DNA of 64,000 bases from Pseudomonas sp. H3(2019) (GTDB taxonomy: Bacteria > Pseudomonadota > Gammaproteobacteria > Pseudomonadales > Pseudomonadaceae), in NCBI RefSeq assembly GCF_007713465.1, contig NZ_VMSG01000018.1:1-64000 (forward strand), read 5' to 3'. A model generated the notes under the pieces. The model did no database searches and had not been told where the DNA came from. It worked only from the letters and a program-made list of their open reading frames with translations. Each line of letters begins with the position of its first letter. The stretch's first letter is position 1. The position numbers and the translations under genes were made by a program. This document shows positions 17,481 through 25,416 of the stretch, piece after piece.

Positions 17481-17497
17481 TGACGTATTCGTAATGT
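17481..17497 (+). promoter_or_regulatory. Candidate CzcR box before the second PtrA-like gene
   Basis: TGACGTATTCGTAATGT is the third copy of the box seen at 9321 and 15208. It starts 9 bases after the predicted intron end, so the intron inserted just upstream without breaking this promoter. TTGATA follows 27 bases after it. Confidence 0.55.
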
Positions 17498-17563
17498 CGG
17501 TGCAACGCCGTCGAAATGTTCGAGTTGATACTCTTGTGCTAGTTAATCTACGAGGTATTTGAT

Positions 17564-17896
17564 ATGAGATTTATTAATGTCTTGGGTTGTGTCGGGTTGC
17601 TGGCGATGTCTTCAAATGTGTTGGCGGAAGGGGGTGGAGACAAGGCCTTCGAAAGAATGATGAGTGCTAACGTTAAAGCCATGGAACAGTATGCCGTTAG
17701 CCAGGGCAAACGTGCTCCGGTCGTGAAAGAGTATGAGTACGGAATGAAGGTGGATGTGGTTAAAGTCGTGAGTGTTGTGCGACCTGAAAAGCTCTGCGCT
17801 GTAGTGCCGGCGGCAATGACCTATGAAGACTCGCAAGGGCAGCTCAATACTATCAAGTACACGGTGGCGGGGGAATGTCGTAAACGTGGCGGCTAG
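17564..17896 (+). CDS. Secreted PtrA-like/DUF2790 protein
   Basis: The 110-residue exported protein has a signal peptide ending VLA-EGGGD, the PtrA-type block GGGDKAFERMMSANVKAMEQ and a C-terminal DUF2790 domain with CAVVPAAMTYEDSQG and a final cysteine (GECR) that could form a disulfide with the first. It is a relative of the 15292 product with an added domain. DUF2790 genes are frequent in Pseudomonas metal islands and often induced by copper, but no activity is established. Only 61 residues of the DUF2790 half are unique, so it is a compact periplasmic protein. Confidence 0.8.
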   Translation: MRFINVLGCVGLLAMSSNVLAEGGGDKAFERMMSANVKAMEQYAVSQGKRAPVVKEYEYGMKVDVVKVVSVVRPEKLCAVVPAAMTYEDSQGQLNTIKYTVAGECRKRGG

Positions 17897-17983
17897 AAAC
17901 TGCGTGTCTGTCAGACGGATTTATAACGTCCGATTCATCTTAATGTGTCGGGCATTTTTATGTATTCGGGTTTTGACAGGCAT

Positions 17984-18007
17984 AAAAAAGACGTCCCGAG
18001 GGACGTC
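17984..18007 (-). terminator. Terminator downstream of the OprD gene
   Basis: GACGTCC-CGAG-GGACGTC (17990-18007) is a perfect 7-bp hairpin. On the minus strand it is followed by six T (17984-17989). It lies about 260 bases past the oprD-like stop, a long 3' untranslated region without another gene; it could also slow plus-strand readthrough from the DUF2790 gene. Confidence 0.7.
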
Positions 18008-18269
18008 ATAAAAATTCACATCTTCCAAAGGAGTAAAGGAGCTTCAAAAAGTGAATGTGTACTTCAACTGAGCAGCAATTAGTTTCAGACTTTCACAGAC
18101 TAGCTACACGTCTGTAGCACACTAGTCAGATGCGCTGGCTAGAGTCCTATCAACTCCAGTTAACTATAAGGAACTCAAGCTAACGGGGAGATGATTGAAA
18201 AATTACATTTTTGAAATATTCCCAGCGAAAATGGGATGTTCGTCTATGATGAATCATCCCGTTCGGGTA

Positions 18270-19595
18270 TTAAAGAATGGCTAATGGATACTCAGCAATC
18301 ACACGAACTTCATCCAGATCCGACTCAAATGCGGTTGCGCGAGTGTTAGCTTGCCGTAGGCGGAAAGACATGTTTTTCAGGGAGCCTGTCTGAACGACGT
18401 ATTTTACTTCAATATCGCGCTCCCAACGTTTCTGGTCAGTCAACGGATTCCCGTCCGCATCACGCCGCATGTATGTTGCGTTAGCGTTTGAATAGTCAGC
18501 GTCAGTACCACGACCATAACGTGTCATAAATGACAAGCCAGGCACGCCATATGTAGTCATGTCGAGGTCGTAGCGAACCATCCATGAGCGTTCTTTAGGC
18601 GAGTTGAAGTCGCTGTACTGGATTGAGTTGTCCAGAAAAATGGAATCCGACTGGCGCAGATAGTCGAAGTCGTCGTTACCATTATTCCTTTGGTGAGAAA
18701 GTGCAAGCGAGTGTGCTCCGTACTTCACGCCAATTTTAGCACTCCAAATATTGTTGTCGAACTCGCCCAGCAGTTTTTTTCCCTCGTCGACAGCTTTGTA
18801 GTAATTCAGACCGCCGAATACGGAAAGCTCATCCGACAATGAGTAGTTCAACGCTGTGCCCGCGTAGTATTGATTCCACGCGTCTTTAAGACGGCTGGAG
18901 TAAAGACTAAGGCTGACATTTTTGTTCAGATTATAGTCGCCACCAAAGTAGCCGACCCAAGGCGAGTTGACAGGTCCCGCATAGAAGGTCGCGAAGTTAT
19001 CGCGCATATTGCTGGAGACTGGTTGACTCATGGCGTGAAGGCGACCACCCTGAACTGTTAAACCTTCAATGCTGGTATTGGTCGCCGTCACACCACGGAA
19101 ACTTTCCGGTAGAAGTCTTGAGTCACCAGCTGCAACGACAGGGTTGGATGGAAATACATCACCGACCTTTACTACGGTGTCAAAAGCACGAATTTTTGCC
19201 GCGCCACCCACTTTGGTGTATTCATCCCGAGCCTCTCCGTCGCTATTGACGGGTAGTACGTCGAACGAACTACGACCACCATTACGACCATCACCAGTAT
19301 CAAGTTTTAGCCCGATCATGGCGAAAGCGTCGACTCCCACACCGACAGTGCCTTGGGTAAATCCGGATTCAAACTTACTGATTATGGCGTGTGCCCAGGC
19401 TTCGGAATAACCATTGCCCGTCGGGCTTGACTGACCGTTGCGGTGATCTCGATTGAAGTAGTAGTTTCGGTTGAGTACCGTCAGGCTGCTGTCCTCTATA
19501 AACCCTCCAGCTTTTTCCTCCGCAAAAACCATGGACGGCCCGGAACTGACAACCACTGCCAAAGCGGCCATCGAAAATTTTGTATTGTTAACCAT
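18270..19595 (-). CDS. OprD-family outer-membrane porin
   Basis: The 441-residue protein has a signal peptide ending VFA-EEK and the OprD opening GGFIEDSSLTVLNRNYYFNRDHR. Alternating beta strands follow, and it closes with EVRVIAEYPLAIL, the typical C-terminal strand of the family. The ATG at 19595 follows AGGAGT; a TTG one codon earlier is less likely. OprD porins take up basic amino acids, small carboxylates or aromatic acids; the subfamily cannot be fixed from sequence alone. Base composition is slightly more AT-rich than in the czc genes. In P. aeruginosa, CzcR lowers oprD, and a GTAAT-containing palindrome upstream could serve this here. Confidence 0.9.
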   Translation of the reverse strand: MVNNTKFSMAALAVVVSSGPSMVFAEEKAGGFIEDSSLTVLNRNYYFNRDHRNGQSSPTGNGYSEAWAHAIISKFESGFTQGTVGVGVDAFAMIGLKLDTGDGRNGGRSSFDVLPVNSDGEARDEYTKVGGAAKIRAFDTVVKVGDVFPSNPVVAAGDSRLLPESFRGVTATNTSIEGLTVQGGRLHAMSQPVSSNMRDNFATFYAGPVNSPWVGYFGGDYNLNKNVSLSLYSSRLKDAWNQYYAGTALNYSLSDELSVFGGLNYYKAVDEGKKLLGEFDNNIWSAKIGVKYGAHSLALSHQRNNGNDDFDYLRQSDSIFLDNSIQYSDFNSPKERSWMVRYDLDMTTYGVPGLSFMTRYGRGTDADYSNANATYMRRDADGNPLTDQKRWERDIEVKYVVQTGSLKNMSFRLRQANTRATAFESDLDEVRVIAEYPLAIL

Positions 19596-19733
19596 CAATC
19601 ACTCCTTAGGTTCGGCAGAACTGGAACGCTTTTCGGCTTAAATTTTATTTTTCTATGGGAAGTGGATTGCCCTTCCGTAAGATCGCCGAGTTGTATCGTT
19701 GCAATCTGGAGATAACGTGAAGATGATTGGATG

Positions 19734-19749
19734 ATTACAATTTTGTAAT
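19734..19749. promoter_or_regulatory. Palindrome upstream of the OprD gene
   Basis: ATTACAA-TT-TTGTAAT has perfect 7-bp arms, 139 bases upstream of the OprD start. The half site TTGTAAT resembles the GTAATG core of the three candidate CzcR boxes. The remaining upstream interval (19596-19948) shows no gene. Confidence 0.4.
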
Positions 19750-19948
19750 GAGGGATTTGCTTTTTTAAAATTAACTTACATTGATCGTGCTTGTACCATC
19801 GCAGGCCGATCCCATATGGGTAGCCCCTTGTATTTTAGTTCGTGTTAAGAGATGCAATTCAGAAAATGGCGTGACAGGCAGCTGTAGGAGTGCGTGCGGA
19901 ACATATGCACTGGATTTCGCTAGGGTACCAATGTAAGTGGCATGATAG

Positions 19949-20428
19949 AGAGCGCATCAATATCGAGGCGTCCAGAAGTCGAAGATTGTCTACATCGACA
20001 CATTCGAGCGGCACAACGTCGCGACGAGCTTCACCTTTCTCGGATATGACTTCAAGGTGCGAGCCCTGAAAAACTCCAAGGGCGAACTCTTTCGCAAGTG
20101 CATGCCGGGAGCGTCGATGAAGGCGATGCGTAGGATGGTGGACACGATCAAACACTGGCGCATCCATCGATCCACGACGGACGACCTGAGGGATTTTTCT
20201 CGCAGGTACAACGCTGTGATTCGAGGATGGATCGAATACTACGGTAAATTCTGGTACAGAAACTTCAGCTATCGATCGTGGAGCGCATTGCAATCGCGCT
20301 TGCTCAAATGGATGAAGAGCAAGTACCGAATCTCTATACGTCAAGCGGAGCATCGGCTGCGTCTTGTTCGAAGAGAAAATCCGGAGCTGTTCGCGCATTG
20401 GTATCTACTATGTGCATCGAATGTGTGA
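19949..20428 (+). pseudogene. 3' remnant of a second group II intron reverse transcriptase
   Basis: The frame opens after a TAG at 19946-19948 and is recognisable from QKSKIVYIDTFE onward. FTFLGYDFKVRALK corresponds to the RT7/maturase junction and the rest (VIRGWIEYYGKFW, SWSALQSRLLKWM) to domain X. All catalytic RT blocks including YADD are missing, so it cannot encode a working enzyme. It is not a copy of the intact intron at 15548; the sequence is clearly a different lineage. Confidence 0.85.
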
Positions 20429-20508
20429 TCAAGAGCCGTATGACGGGAGACTGTCACGTACGGTTCTGTGAGCAGCCGAGAGGTGAAATTCCCTTCGGCT
20501 GACTCGAC
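19949..20508 (+). mobile_element. 5'-truncated group II intron inserted in an IS66 transposase gene
   Basis: Behind the maturase remnant is a textbook 34-nt domain V at 20433-20466 (GAGCCGTAT paired with ACGTACGGTTC) and a domain VI hairpin ending at GAC (20508). The next bases resume the IS66 tnpC reading frame, giving the original insertion point. The left boundary is lost in a deletion somewhere between about 19850 and 19970. Confidence 0.8.
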
Positions 20509-20702
20509 TTGCAGGTTCTCTGCGCAGCGGCAAACGGGCAGCGGCGATAATGAGTTTGATCCAGTCGGCGCGGCTCAACGGCCATGATCCATACGCCTAC
20601 TTGAAGGATGTGCTGACGCGACTCCCGACGCAGCGAGCGAGTGAGATTACCGAGCTACTGCCGCATAGGTGGGTGCCCGTTAACCTACCCAAGGCGAAAT
20701 AG
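20509..20702 (+). pseudogene. tnpC: 3' fragment of an IS66-family transposase gene
   Basis: The frame FAGSLRSGKRAAAIMSL, followed by SARLNGHDPYAYLKDVL and LLPHRW near the stop (TAG 20700-20702), matches the C-terminus of IS66 TnpC. The upstream part is absent, replaced by the intron remnant and oprD-side sequence. It is the exon half left behind after the intron insertion and later deletion. The following 160 bases (20703-20862) hold no recognisable gene or intact IS end. Confidence 0.85.
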
Positions 20703-20862
20703 CCGGACGTTTTCTTTAGAGCAGTTAGTGCCAACCGATGACCATTAGCACCGTAGAGGCCCTACCAAGTCAGCCGCAAGCCATAGGTGAAAGCGCAAAG
20801 CTCAGGAGTACGCCCCGAGTTAATCGACAACGCACTCCGCGATCAAAAAAGCGAGCAAACAT

Positions 20863-21369
20863 CTACTGTCCAGGCTTGGCCAGTGGCTGCCCCTGCATAT
20901 AGTTTTGGTGCCACATCATGTGATCCATCATCATCTGTTGCATTCCCGTGTACCTGTCCATCATGTACTGGCGTTGACTCTTTTGCTCCGGGGTCAAATT
21001 CGAGTAGTCCTGCCACCCCATCATGCCACCTCCCATCATGTGGCCTCCCATCATGCCGCCTCCTCCGCAGCACCCCATCATTCCCGGCCCCCACATACCG
21101 TTCATCATGCTCATTCCATTTTGCATCGTATTCCAATGCTCTTGGAGGAGCTTCTGCCGCTGCTGGGGATCTTGGGTCTGCTGAATTTTCTCCATCTGGA
21201 CCTGCATCTTCTGAAAGGTATCTTGCGCCTGAGCCATCTGCTTATCGAACTCGGCAACATTCGGAGTTTGTTGCTGCGTCTGTGCCACTTGAGATTGGTC
21301 TGCTGCTAACGCCCACATGGGGGTTAACGATGCGGCGAAGAAGAGCACGGCCAATTTGGTATTTTTCAT
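20863..21369 (-). CDS. Met/His-rich secreted protein, probably copper-associated
   Basis: The 168-residue product has a signal peptide (KLAVLFFAASLTPMWALA-AD), a Gln-rich helical segment (about residues 25-75) and a Met-rich, Gly-rich centre with a CC pair and repeated MMGG/HMM elements (about 80-112). A second Met/His cluster near the end reads QQMMMDHMMWHQN. Methionine clusters of this kind bind Cu(I) in CopA/PcoA-type periplasmic proteins, so a copper-binding role is plausible but unproven. ATG 21369 is chosen because it gives the signal peptide. TATAAT on the minus strand (21454-21459) could be its -10. It is flanked by mobile debris and may have arrived with it. Confidence 0.75.
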   Translation of the reverse strand: MKNTKLAVLFFAASLTPMWALAADQSQVAQTQQQTPNVAEFDKQMAQAQDTFQKMQVQMEKIQQTQDPQQRQKLLQEHWNTMQNGMSMMNGMWGPGMMGCCGGGGMMGGHMMGGGMMGWQDYSNLTPEQKSQRQYMMDRYTGMQQMMMDHMMWHQNYMQGQPLAKPGQ

Positions 21370-21872
21370 GTCGAGCTGCCTTTGTGGGGTGGAAGCTGAA
21401 CCAAATTCTGAATCAACCGATTGCGGTGCTTGCGTTCGCCCGCATTCGCCAAAATTATAGACTTCAGCATGACAATCGCCTGTTACCACTCAATGATTAG
21501 CAGAACGGTCAAAAACGACATTGACATATATCAAATGCTGAAGTGCTTCTGCACAGTTCGCATTTTGCACCGGACGCGAAAGAGCCCGCTGTGAACAGGC
21601 ACAGCCCACGAATGAACACTCGACGACGTCAACAGCCCCCCTATCGCTGCAAGGGGTAGCATCTACGCGACCATGACGAGCAGAAAGGCCGCCGTGACCA
21701 TCCCATCTGCACGTACAACGCACACGAATGTGCTCGATGCAAGGTAGTCATGACCGATGCAAATGGCTGGTCAGGTCGAATGCAAACAGGTGATCAGGTG
21801 AATGACAATGTGATGACTTGGGCGTCCGTTTAACTACTCAAGGTGAATTGGCTGGACTCTTACGACAGCTGG

Positions 21873-22011
21873 GACAAACTATGTTGTCGTCAACGAACCT
21901 ATGGATTCGATCGAACCGAGGCCCGTGACAAACTATATTTCTGAAAAGGCGGGGGATAGGATGCGGCTTGACCAATGTTTTCGGGGTACCTTGAGACAAA
22001 CTATGTTGTCG
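21873..22011. repeat. Three spaced copies of a GACAAACTATRTT motif
   Basis: GACAAACTATGTTGTCG occurs at 21873-21889 and again identically at 21995-22011; GACAAACTATATTTCTG at 21927-21943 shares the first ten bases and TT. The identical copies continue with a similar CAAC. Spaced direct copies in one orientation are typical of transposase-binding arrays at the ends of Tn7/Tn5053-like elements, but no such transposase gene is nearby. Confidence 0.6.
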
Positions 22012-22048
22012 GCAACCAGCTCGTGGTTTTCAATAATTCACACGGGCA

Positions 22049-22087
22049 TAGAATAATAACGTCTGACGTAGAATAATAACGTCTGAC
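22049..22087. repeat. Tandem 20-bp repeat
   Basis: TAGAATAATAACGTCTGAC occurs at 22049-22067 and 22069-22087, separated by one base. The array ends in GACACA; read from the other strand this begins TGTGTC, compatible with a TG...CA-type element terminus. No matching second end was found in the window. Confidence 0.6.
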
Positions 22088-22118
22088 ACAGTAGTCATTA
22101 AGCACGACACAATGGAGA

Positions 22119-22148
22119 CCCTTTAAATACAAAGGGTTTTCATTTTTT
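22119..22148 (+). terminator. Hairpin followed by a T-rich tract
   Basis: CCCTTT (22119-22124) and AAAGGG (22131-22136) form a short stem followed by TTTTCATTTTTTT. The gene it once served is not present; it may be the 3' end of a lost gene at the island boundary. Confidence 0.55.
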
Positions 22149-22397
22149 TGGCCTCGCCGCTCATCAGGTTTCCGTCGCGCTGAGTACGATGCAATACGCT
22201 AAACACGCGGCTTACGGCTTTCTCTCCTACCAGAGATTTCCCAAGAGTTAATTAGAACATTTGGACATTCGAGAACAGTTCCCACTCTTTTCCGTGTCTG
22301 CACTTGAGGCAATCGCCTCGTCCTTGGCTTGTTAAGCTCCTTCGGTTTTATAAATACCCGCTGTCTCCTCAACAACTAACAAGCGCTCACACCATGG

Positions 22398-22577
22398 ATG
22401 GAATCGATATGCTGGCTGGGGTCTTTTTCGTGGGTTCTAGTGGCCTGTGCGCTGCGCGCCGAGCGGGTGATCCACCGCGATGCCCTGAGCAAGACCTCGC
22501 TGAATGCCGGTTTTTCCTCCCTGTGCAGCAGCAACTTCGGTGCCGATGTCTGTCGGCCTTCCGTCCTTCATTGCTGA
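22398..22577 (+). CDS. Possible small or relic reading frame before the lipid cluster
   Basis: This 59-codon frame starts at ATG 22398 and stops 19 bases before the KAS III gene. I do not recognise it. It begins with a hydrophobic stretch (WLGSFSWVLVACALRAE), and from there to the end its codons are strongly G/C-ending, as in true Pseudomonas genes, whereas the overlapping longer frame (22304-22597) is not. It could be the tail of a deleted gene, a small membrane protein or a leader for the cluster. Confidence 0.3.
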   Translation: MESICWLGSFSWVLVACALRAERVIHRDALSKTSLNAGFSSLCSSNFGADVCRPSVLHC

Positions 22578-22596
22578 ATTCAAGGTCGAATATTTA

Positions 22597-23604
22597 ATGA
22601 AGTCACCTTTTTCATCGCCCGCATTGGTTCCTCTCAAGATCATCGCCACCGGCGTGGCGCTACCACCCAATCGCGTCGAGTCGGTCGACCTTGATCGGTT
22701 GTTGAACAAGCCTGCGGGCTATGTCGAGAAGCGTTCGGGCATTAGCTATCGCTATCATGCCTCGCATGATGCCAGCCAGGCGGAGCTGGCGGCAGCCGCT
22801 CTTCACGACGCCCTGGACCGCCAGGGTATCGACGCCGCATCAATCGACTTGCTGATCTCGGCTTCGGCGATTTCCGTGCAGGCATTGCCATGCACGGCGG
22901 TGCACATCCTAAAGGTCTCCCAGTTGGCGCCCGGCACCCCCGGTTTCGACATCAATAGCAGCTGTGTGAGCTTTATCTCGGCGCTACAGGTCGCCGCAGG
23001 GCTGTTAAATGCCGGCACCTACCGACGCATTGCGATCGTGTCGGCCGACCTGGCGTCACGCGGGATCGACTGGGACGATGAAGAATCCTCACTGATTTTC
23101 GGTGACGGTGCAGCGTGCGCCATCGTTGAACGGGGCGATGGCACCAGTGGGATCCTCGCCAGCCTGGTTGAAACCCATCCCCAGGGCAGCGGACTCTGTG
23201 AGATACGGGCGGGCGGCACACGACGCAATCCGCGCGCGGGCATGACCGACCGCGACTTCCTGTTCCAGATGCGCGGCAAGCAATTGTTCAGGCAAGCCTC
23301 GGCGTTGATCGAGGACTACCTGGCTCGTCTGTTGGGGGCGAGCGGGTTGACCCTGGAACAAATCGCCACGGTGGTGCCGCATCAGGCCAGCCATCTGTCG
23401 CTGGAGCATATGCGTCGACGCCTGAATGTCTCTTCCAGCGTGTTGGTGGATATCTACCGCTATCATGGCAACCAGGTGGCCGCATCGATCCCCACGGCAT
23501 TGCACGCGGCGGTCACCAGCGGACGGTTTAATCGCGCCGAGCCGGTTATGCTCATCGGCACAGCGGCTGGTTTATCCTTGGCCGGCATGGTCCTGCTGCC
23601 ATGA
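22597..23604 (+). CDS. KAS III/OleA-like beta-ketoacyl synthase
   Basis: The 335-residue thiolase-fold enzyme has C123 in SSCVSF, H262 in VVPHQAS and N292 in HGNQVAAS, the Cys-His-Asn triad of FabH and OleA. A longer frame from 22504 lacks coding character, so ATG 22597 is used. FabH primes fatty acid synthesis from acetyl-CoA; OleA joins two long acyl-CoAs head to head. The presence of an OleD-like gene immediately downstream (ATGA overlap) favours a specialised condensing step over housekeeping FabH. No acyl carrier protein is encoded in the cluster, so substrates probably come from the cell's acyl-CoA or acyl-ACP pool. Confidence 0.85.
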   Translation: MKSPFSSPALVPLKIIATGVALPPNRVESVDLDRLLNKPAGYVEKRSGISYRYHASHDASQAELAAAALHDALDRQGIDAASIDLLISASAISVQALPCTAVHILKVSQLAPGTPGFDINSSCVSFISALQVAAGLLNAGTYRRIAIVSADLASRGIDWDDEESSLIFGDGAACAIVERGDGTSGILASLVETHPQGSGLCEIRAGGTRRNPRAGMTDRDFLFQMRGKQLFRQASALIEDYLARLLGASGLTLEQIATVVPHQASHLSLEHMRRRLNVSSSVLVDIYRYHGNQVAASIPTALHAAVTSGRFNRAEPVMLIGTAAGLSLAGMVLLP

Positions 23605-24617
23605 ACGTACTGCTGACCGGCGCCACCAGCGGGCTTGGGCGCAACGCAGCGCAGTGGCTGCTCGACGCCGGTCATGAGGTACATGCCACCGGTCGCGACG
23701 CCCAGGTTGGTAACGCCCTGCGTGAGCTGGGCGCCGACTTTACGGCGTTGGATTTAACCCATGCAAGCCTTGAGCAATGCCAGCCATTGATGAGCGGGTG
23801 TGATGCGGTCTGGCACTGCGCCGCGAAGTCTTCGCCGTGGGGGCGCCGGGAAGATTTCTACCAGGCGAACGTGGTTGCCACGCAAAAACTGGCTGAGTCA
23901 GCGGGGCGTGCCGGTGTTCGGCGTTTTGTTCATATCTCCACGCCCTCGATCTACTTTGATTTCCAGCATCATCATGAAATCGTCGAGAGCTACCGCGCCC
24001 CACGGTTTGCCAACCATTACGCTGCCAGCAAGTACGCGGCGGAGCAGGGCATCCAGGCGCTGGTGCCGCGCTATCCGGACACCACCTACGTAATCTTGCG
24101 GCCTCGTGGCCTGTTCGGCCCACATGATCGGGTGATCCTGCCCAGAGTGCTGAGCCGACTTGAGCGCGATCGCGGCGTGTTGCGCCTTCCCGGCGGCGGC
24201 AACGCGCTGTTGGACCTGACCTTTGTGCTCAACGTGGTGCACGCCATGGACCTGGCGAGCCGCTGCAACCCTTTGCCTTCCGGGGCGGCCTACAACATCA
24301 CCAACCACCAGCCGATGCGCTTGGCTGACATGCTGCATCTTTTGCTCCATGGACAGTTGGGCCTGCGCTATCAGTTGCAGGCGATTCCCTACCCACTCTT
24401 GCACGCACTGGCCGGCGGGCTGGAGCTACTGAGCTGCGCTACGGGCAAAGAGCCGCAACTGACACGCTACAGCGTCGCCGCGTTGAATTTCGATATGACG
24501 CTCAGCCAGGTGCGCGCCACTGAGGAACTGGGGTACTCGCCACGCTACACGATGGAGCAGGGGATCGAGCAAACAGGTGCCTGGTTCAGGCAACAGGGCG
24601 CGGTGGCTCATGGCTAA
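23601..24617 (+). CDS. OleD-like NAD(P)-dependent 3-oxo reductase (3-beta-HSD/SDR family)
   Basis: This 338-residue extended SDR has the Rossmann motif TGATSGLG (about residues 7-14) and the catalytic YxxxK in HYAASKYAAEQ. CDAVWHCAAKSSPWGRREDFY followed by a NVVATQ segment closely resembles OleD (2-alkyl-3-ketoalkanoate reductase) of olefin-forming bacteria. It overlaps the KAS III stop by 4 bases. The likely reaction is reduction of the keto product of the preceding enzyme to a 3-hydroxy lipid. The similarity is judged by eye; sterol-type 3-beta-HSDs share the fold. Confidence 0.85.
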   Translation: MNVLLTGATSGLGRNAAQWLLDAGHEVHATGRDAQVGNALRELGADFTALDLTHASLEQCQPLMSGCDAVWHCAAKSSPWGRREDFYQANVVATQKLAESAGRAGVRRFVHISTPSIYFDFQHHHEIVESYRAPRFANHYAASKYAAEQGIQALVPRYPDTTYVILRPRGLFGPHDRVILPRVLSRLERDRGVLRLPGGGNALLDLTFVLNVVHAMDLASRCNPLPSGAAYNITNHQPMRLADMLHLLLHGQLGLRYQLQAIPYPLLHALAGGLELLSCATGKEPQLTRYSVAALNFDMTLSQVRATEELGYSPRYTMEQGIEQTGAWFRQQGAVAHG

Positions 24618-25416
24618 AGTCACCCAATTCGAGGTGGGCTACTGCACCCATATCGCCTGCATGGCACAACGCGGGGCCGGTCTGCGCGTGTGTAAGTTCC
24701 CGGCCCGGGCGTATCTGCTGGAGGTCGGCAGTCGTCGCTGGCTATGGGATACCGGCTACTCGACGCATTTCCAGGAGCAGACGCAGTCCGGCCTCTTTCG
24801 TGTGTACCGCCAGGTCACTCCGGTGTACTTCGACCCACGCGAGTCATTGGTCGAGCAACTGCGCAGCGCAGGCTTGGCGGGCAATGACATCGAGGGGCTG
24901 ATCCTTTCGCATTTTCATGCCGACCATATTGCCGGGCTGCGCGATTTCAACCAGACCAATTTCATCTGCTCGGGCCAGGGTTGGCAACAAACCCGGACAC
25001 TGCGTGGGTTTGCGGCGCTGAAGCAGGCCTTCATTCCCGGCTTGATCCCGGAGAGTTTTGAAGCACGACTGCAGTTTATGGAGAGCTTTGCACGGGTGGG
25101 CTTGTCTGAGCAGTTGGCGCCTTTCGATCACGGCTTTGAACTGCCGGGAAGTGAGGGGCAGATCTTCCTGGTGCCTTTGCCAGGCCATGCGGCGGGGCAT
25201 ATCGGCGCGTTCATTCTCACCGACGAAGGCTGGACGTTGTTGGCCAGTGACGCCGGATGGTCTGCCCAGAGCTATCAAACCTTGCGCGGACCCTCGGTAT
25301 TGGCCAATTTGCTGATGGATGATTCCCGCGTCTATTACGACACGCTCCGCCGACTGAACCAGCTGTGGGCGGCCGGTCATGTTGACATCCGTCTGTGTCA
25401 TGAGGGCGACCTATGA
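24610..25416 (+). CDS. Metallo-beta-lactamase-fold hydrolase
   Basis: The 268-residue protein carries HFHADH (H101, H103, D105, H106), the dinuclear zinc site, followed by later ligands in LPGHAAGHIG and ASDAGW. ATG 24610 overlaps the end of the reductase gene by 8 bases; an in-frame ATG 33 bases upstream lies deeper inside it and is less likely. The family includes lactonases and thioesterases. In this setting hydrolysis of a lactone or acyl thioester is the natural guess, and it might take the place of OleB, an alpha/beta hydrolase missing here. The start is unusual in carrying CxxxxC and CMAQ rather than a signal peptide, so it is cytoplasmic. Confidence 0.85.
   Translation: MAKVTQFEVGYCTHIACMAQRGAGLRVCKFPARAYLLEVGSRRWLWDTGYSTHFQEQTQSGLFRVYRQVTPVYFDPRESLVEQLRSAGLAGNDIEGLILSHFHADHIAGLRDFNQTNFICSGQGWQQTRTLRGFAALKQAFIPGLIPESFEARLQFMESFARVGLSEQLAPFDHGFELPGSEGQIFLVPLPGHAAGHIGAFILTDEGWTLLASDAGWSAQSYQTLRGPSVLANLLMDDSRVYYDTLRRLNQLWAAGHVDIRLCHEGDL

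Larger units (their letters stand above)
21370..22397. other. Gene-free kilobase with repeats resembling transposon ends
   Basis: No frame here has convincing coding character. The interval contains the upstream region of the Met-rich gene, three copies of a GACAAACTAT motif, a 20-bp tandem repeat and a hairpin terminator, listed separately. It marks the junction between the metal island and the lipid cluster. Confidence 0.6.

Noticed and set aside
21873..22087. Spaced repeats considered as a CRISPR array
   Set aside because: Repeats are only 17-20 bp, spacing is uneven, and no cas genes are present.
22304..22597. 97-codon frame whose start resembles YidD (LVKLLRFYKYPLSP)
   Set aside because: Only about ten residues match, the YidD cysteine motif is missing and the codon use is not coding-like; the resemblance is probably chance.
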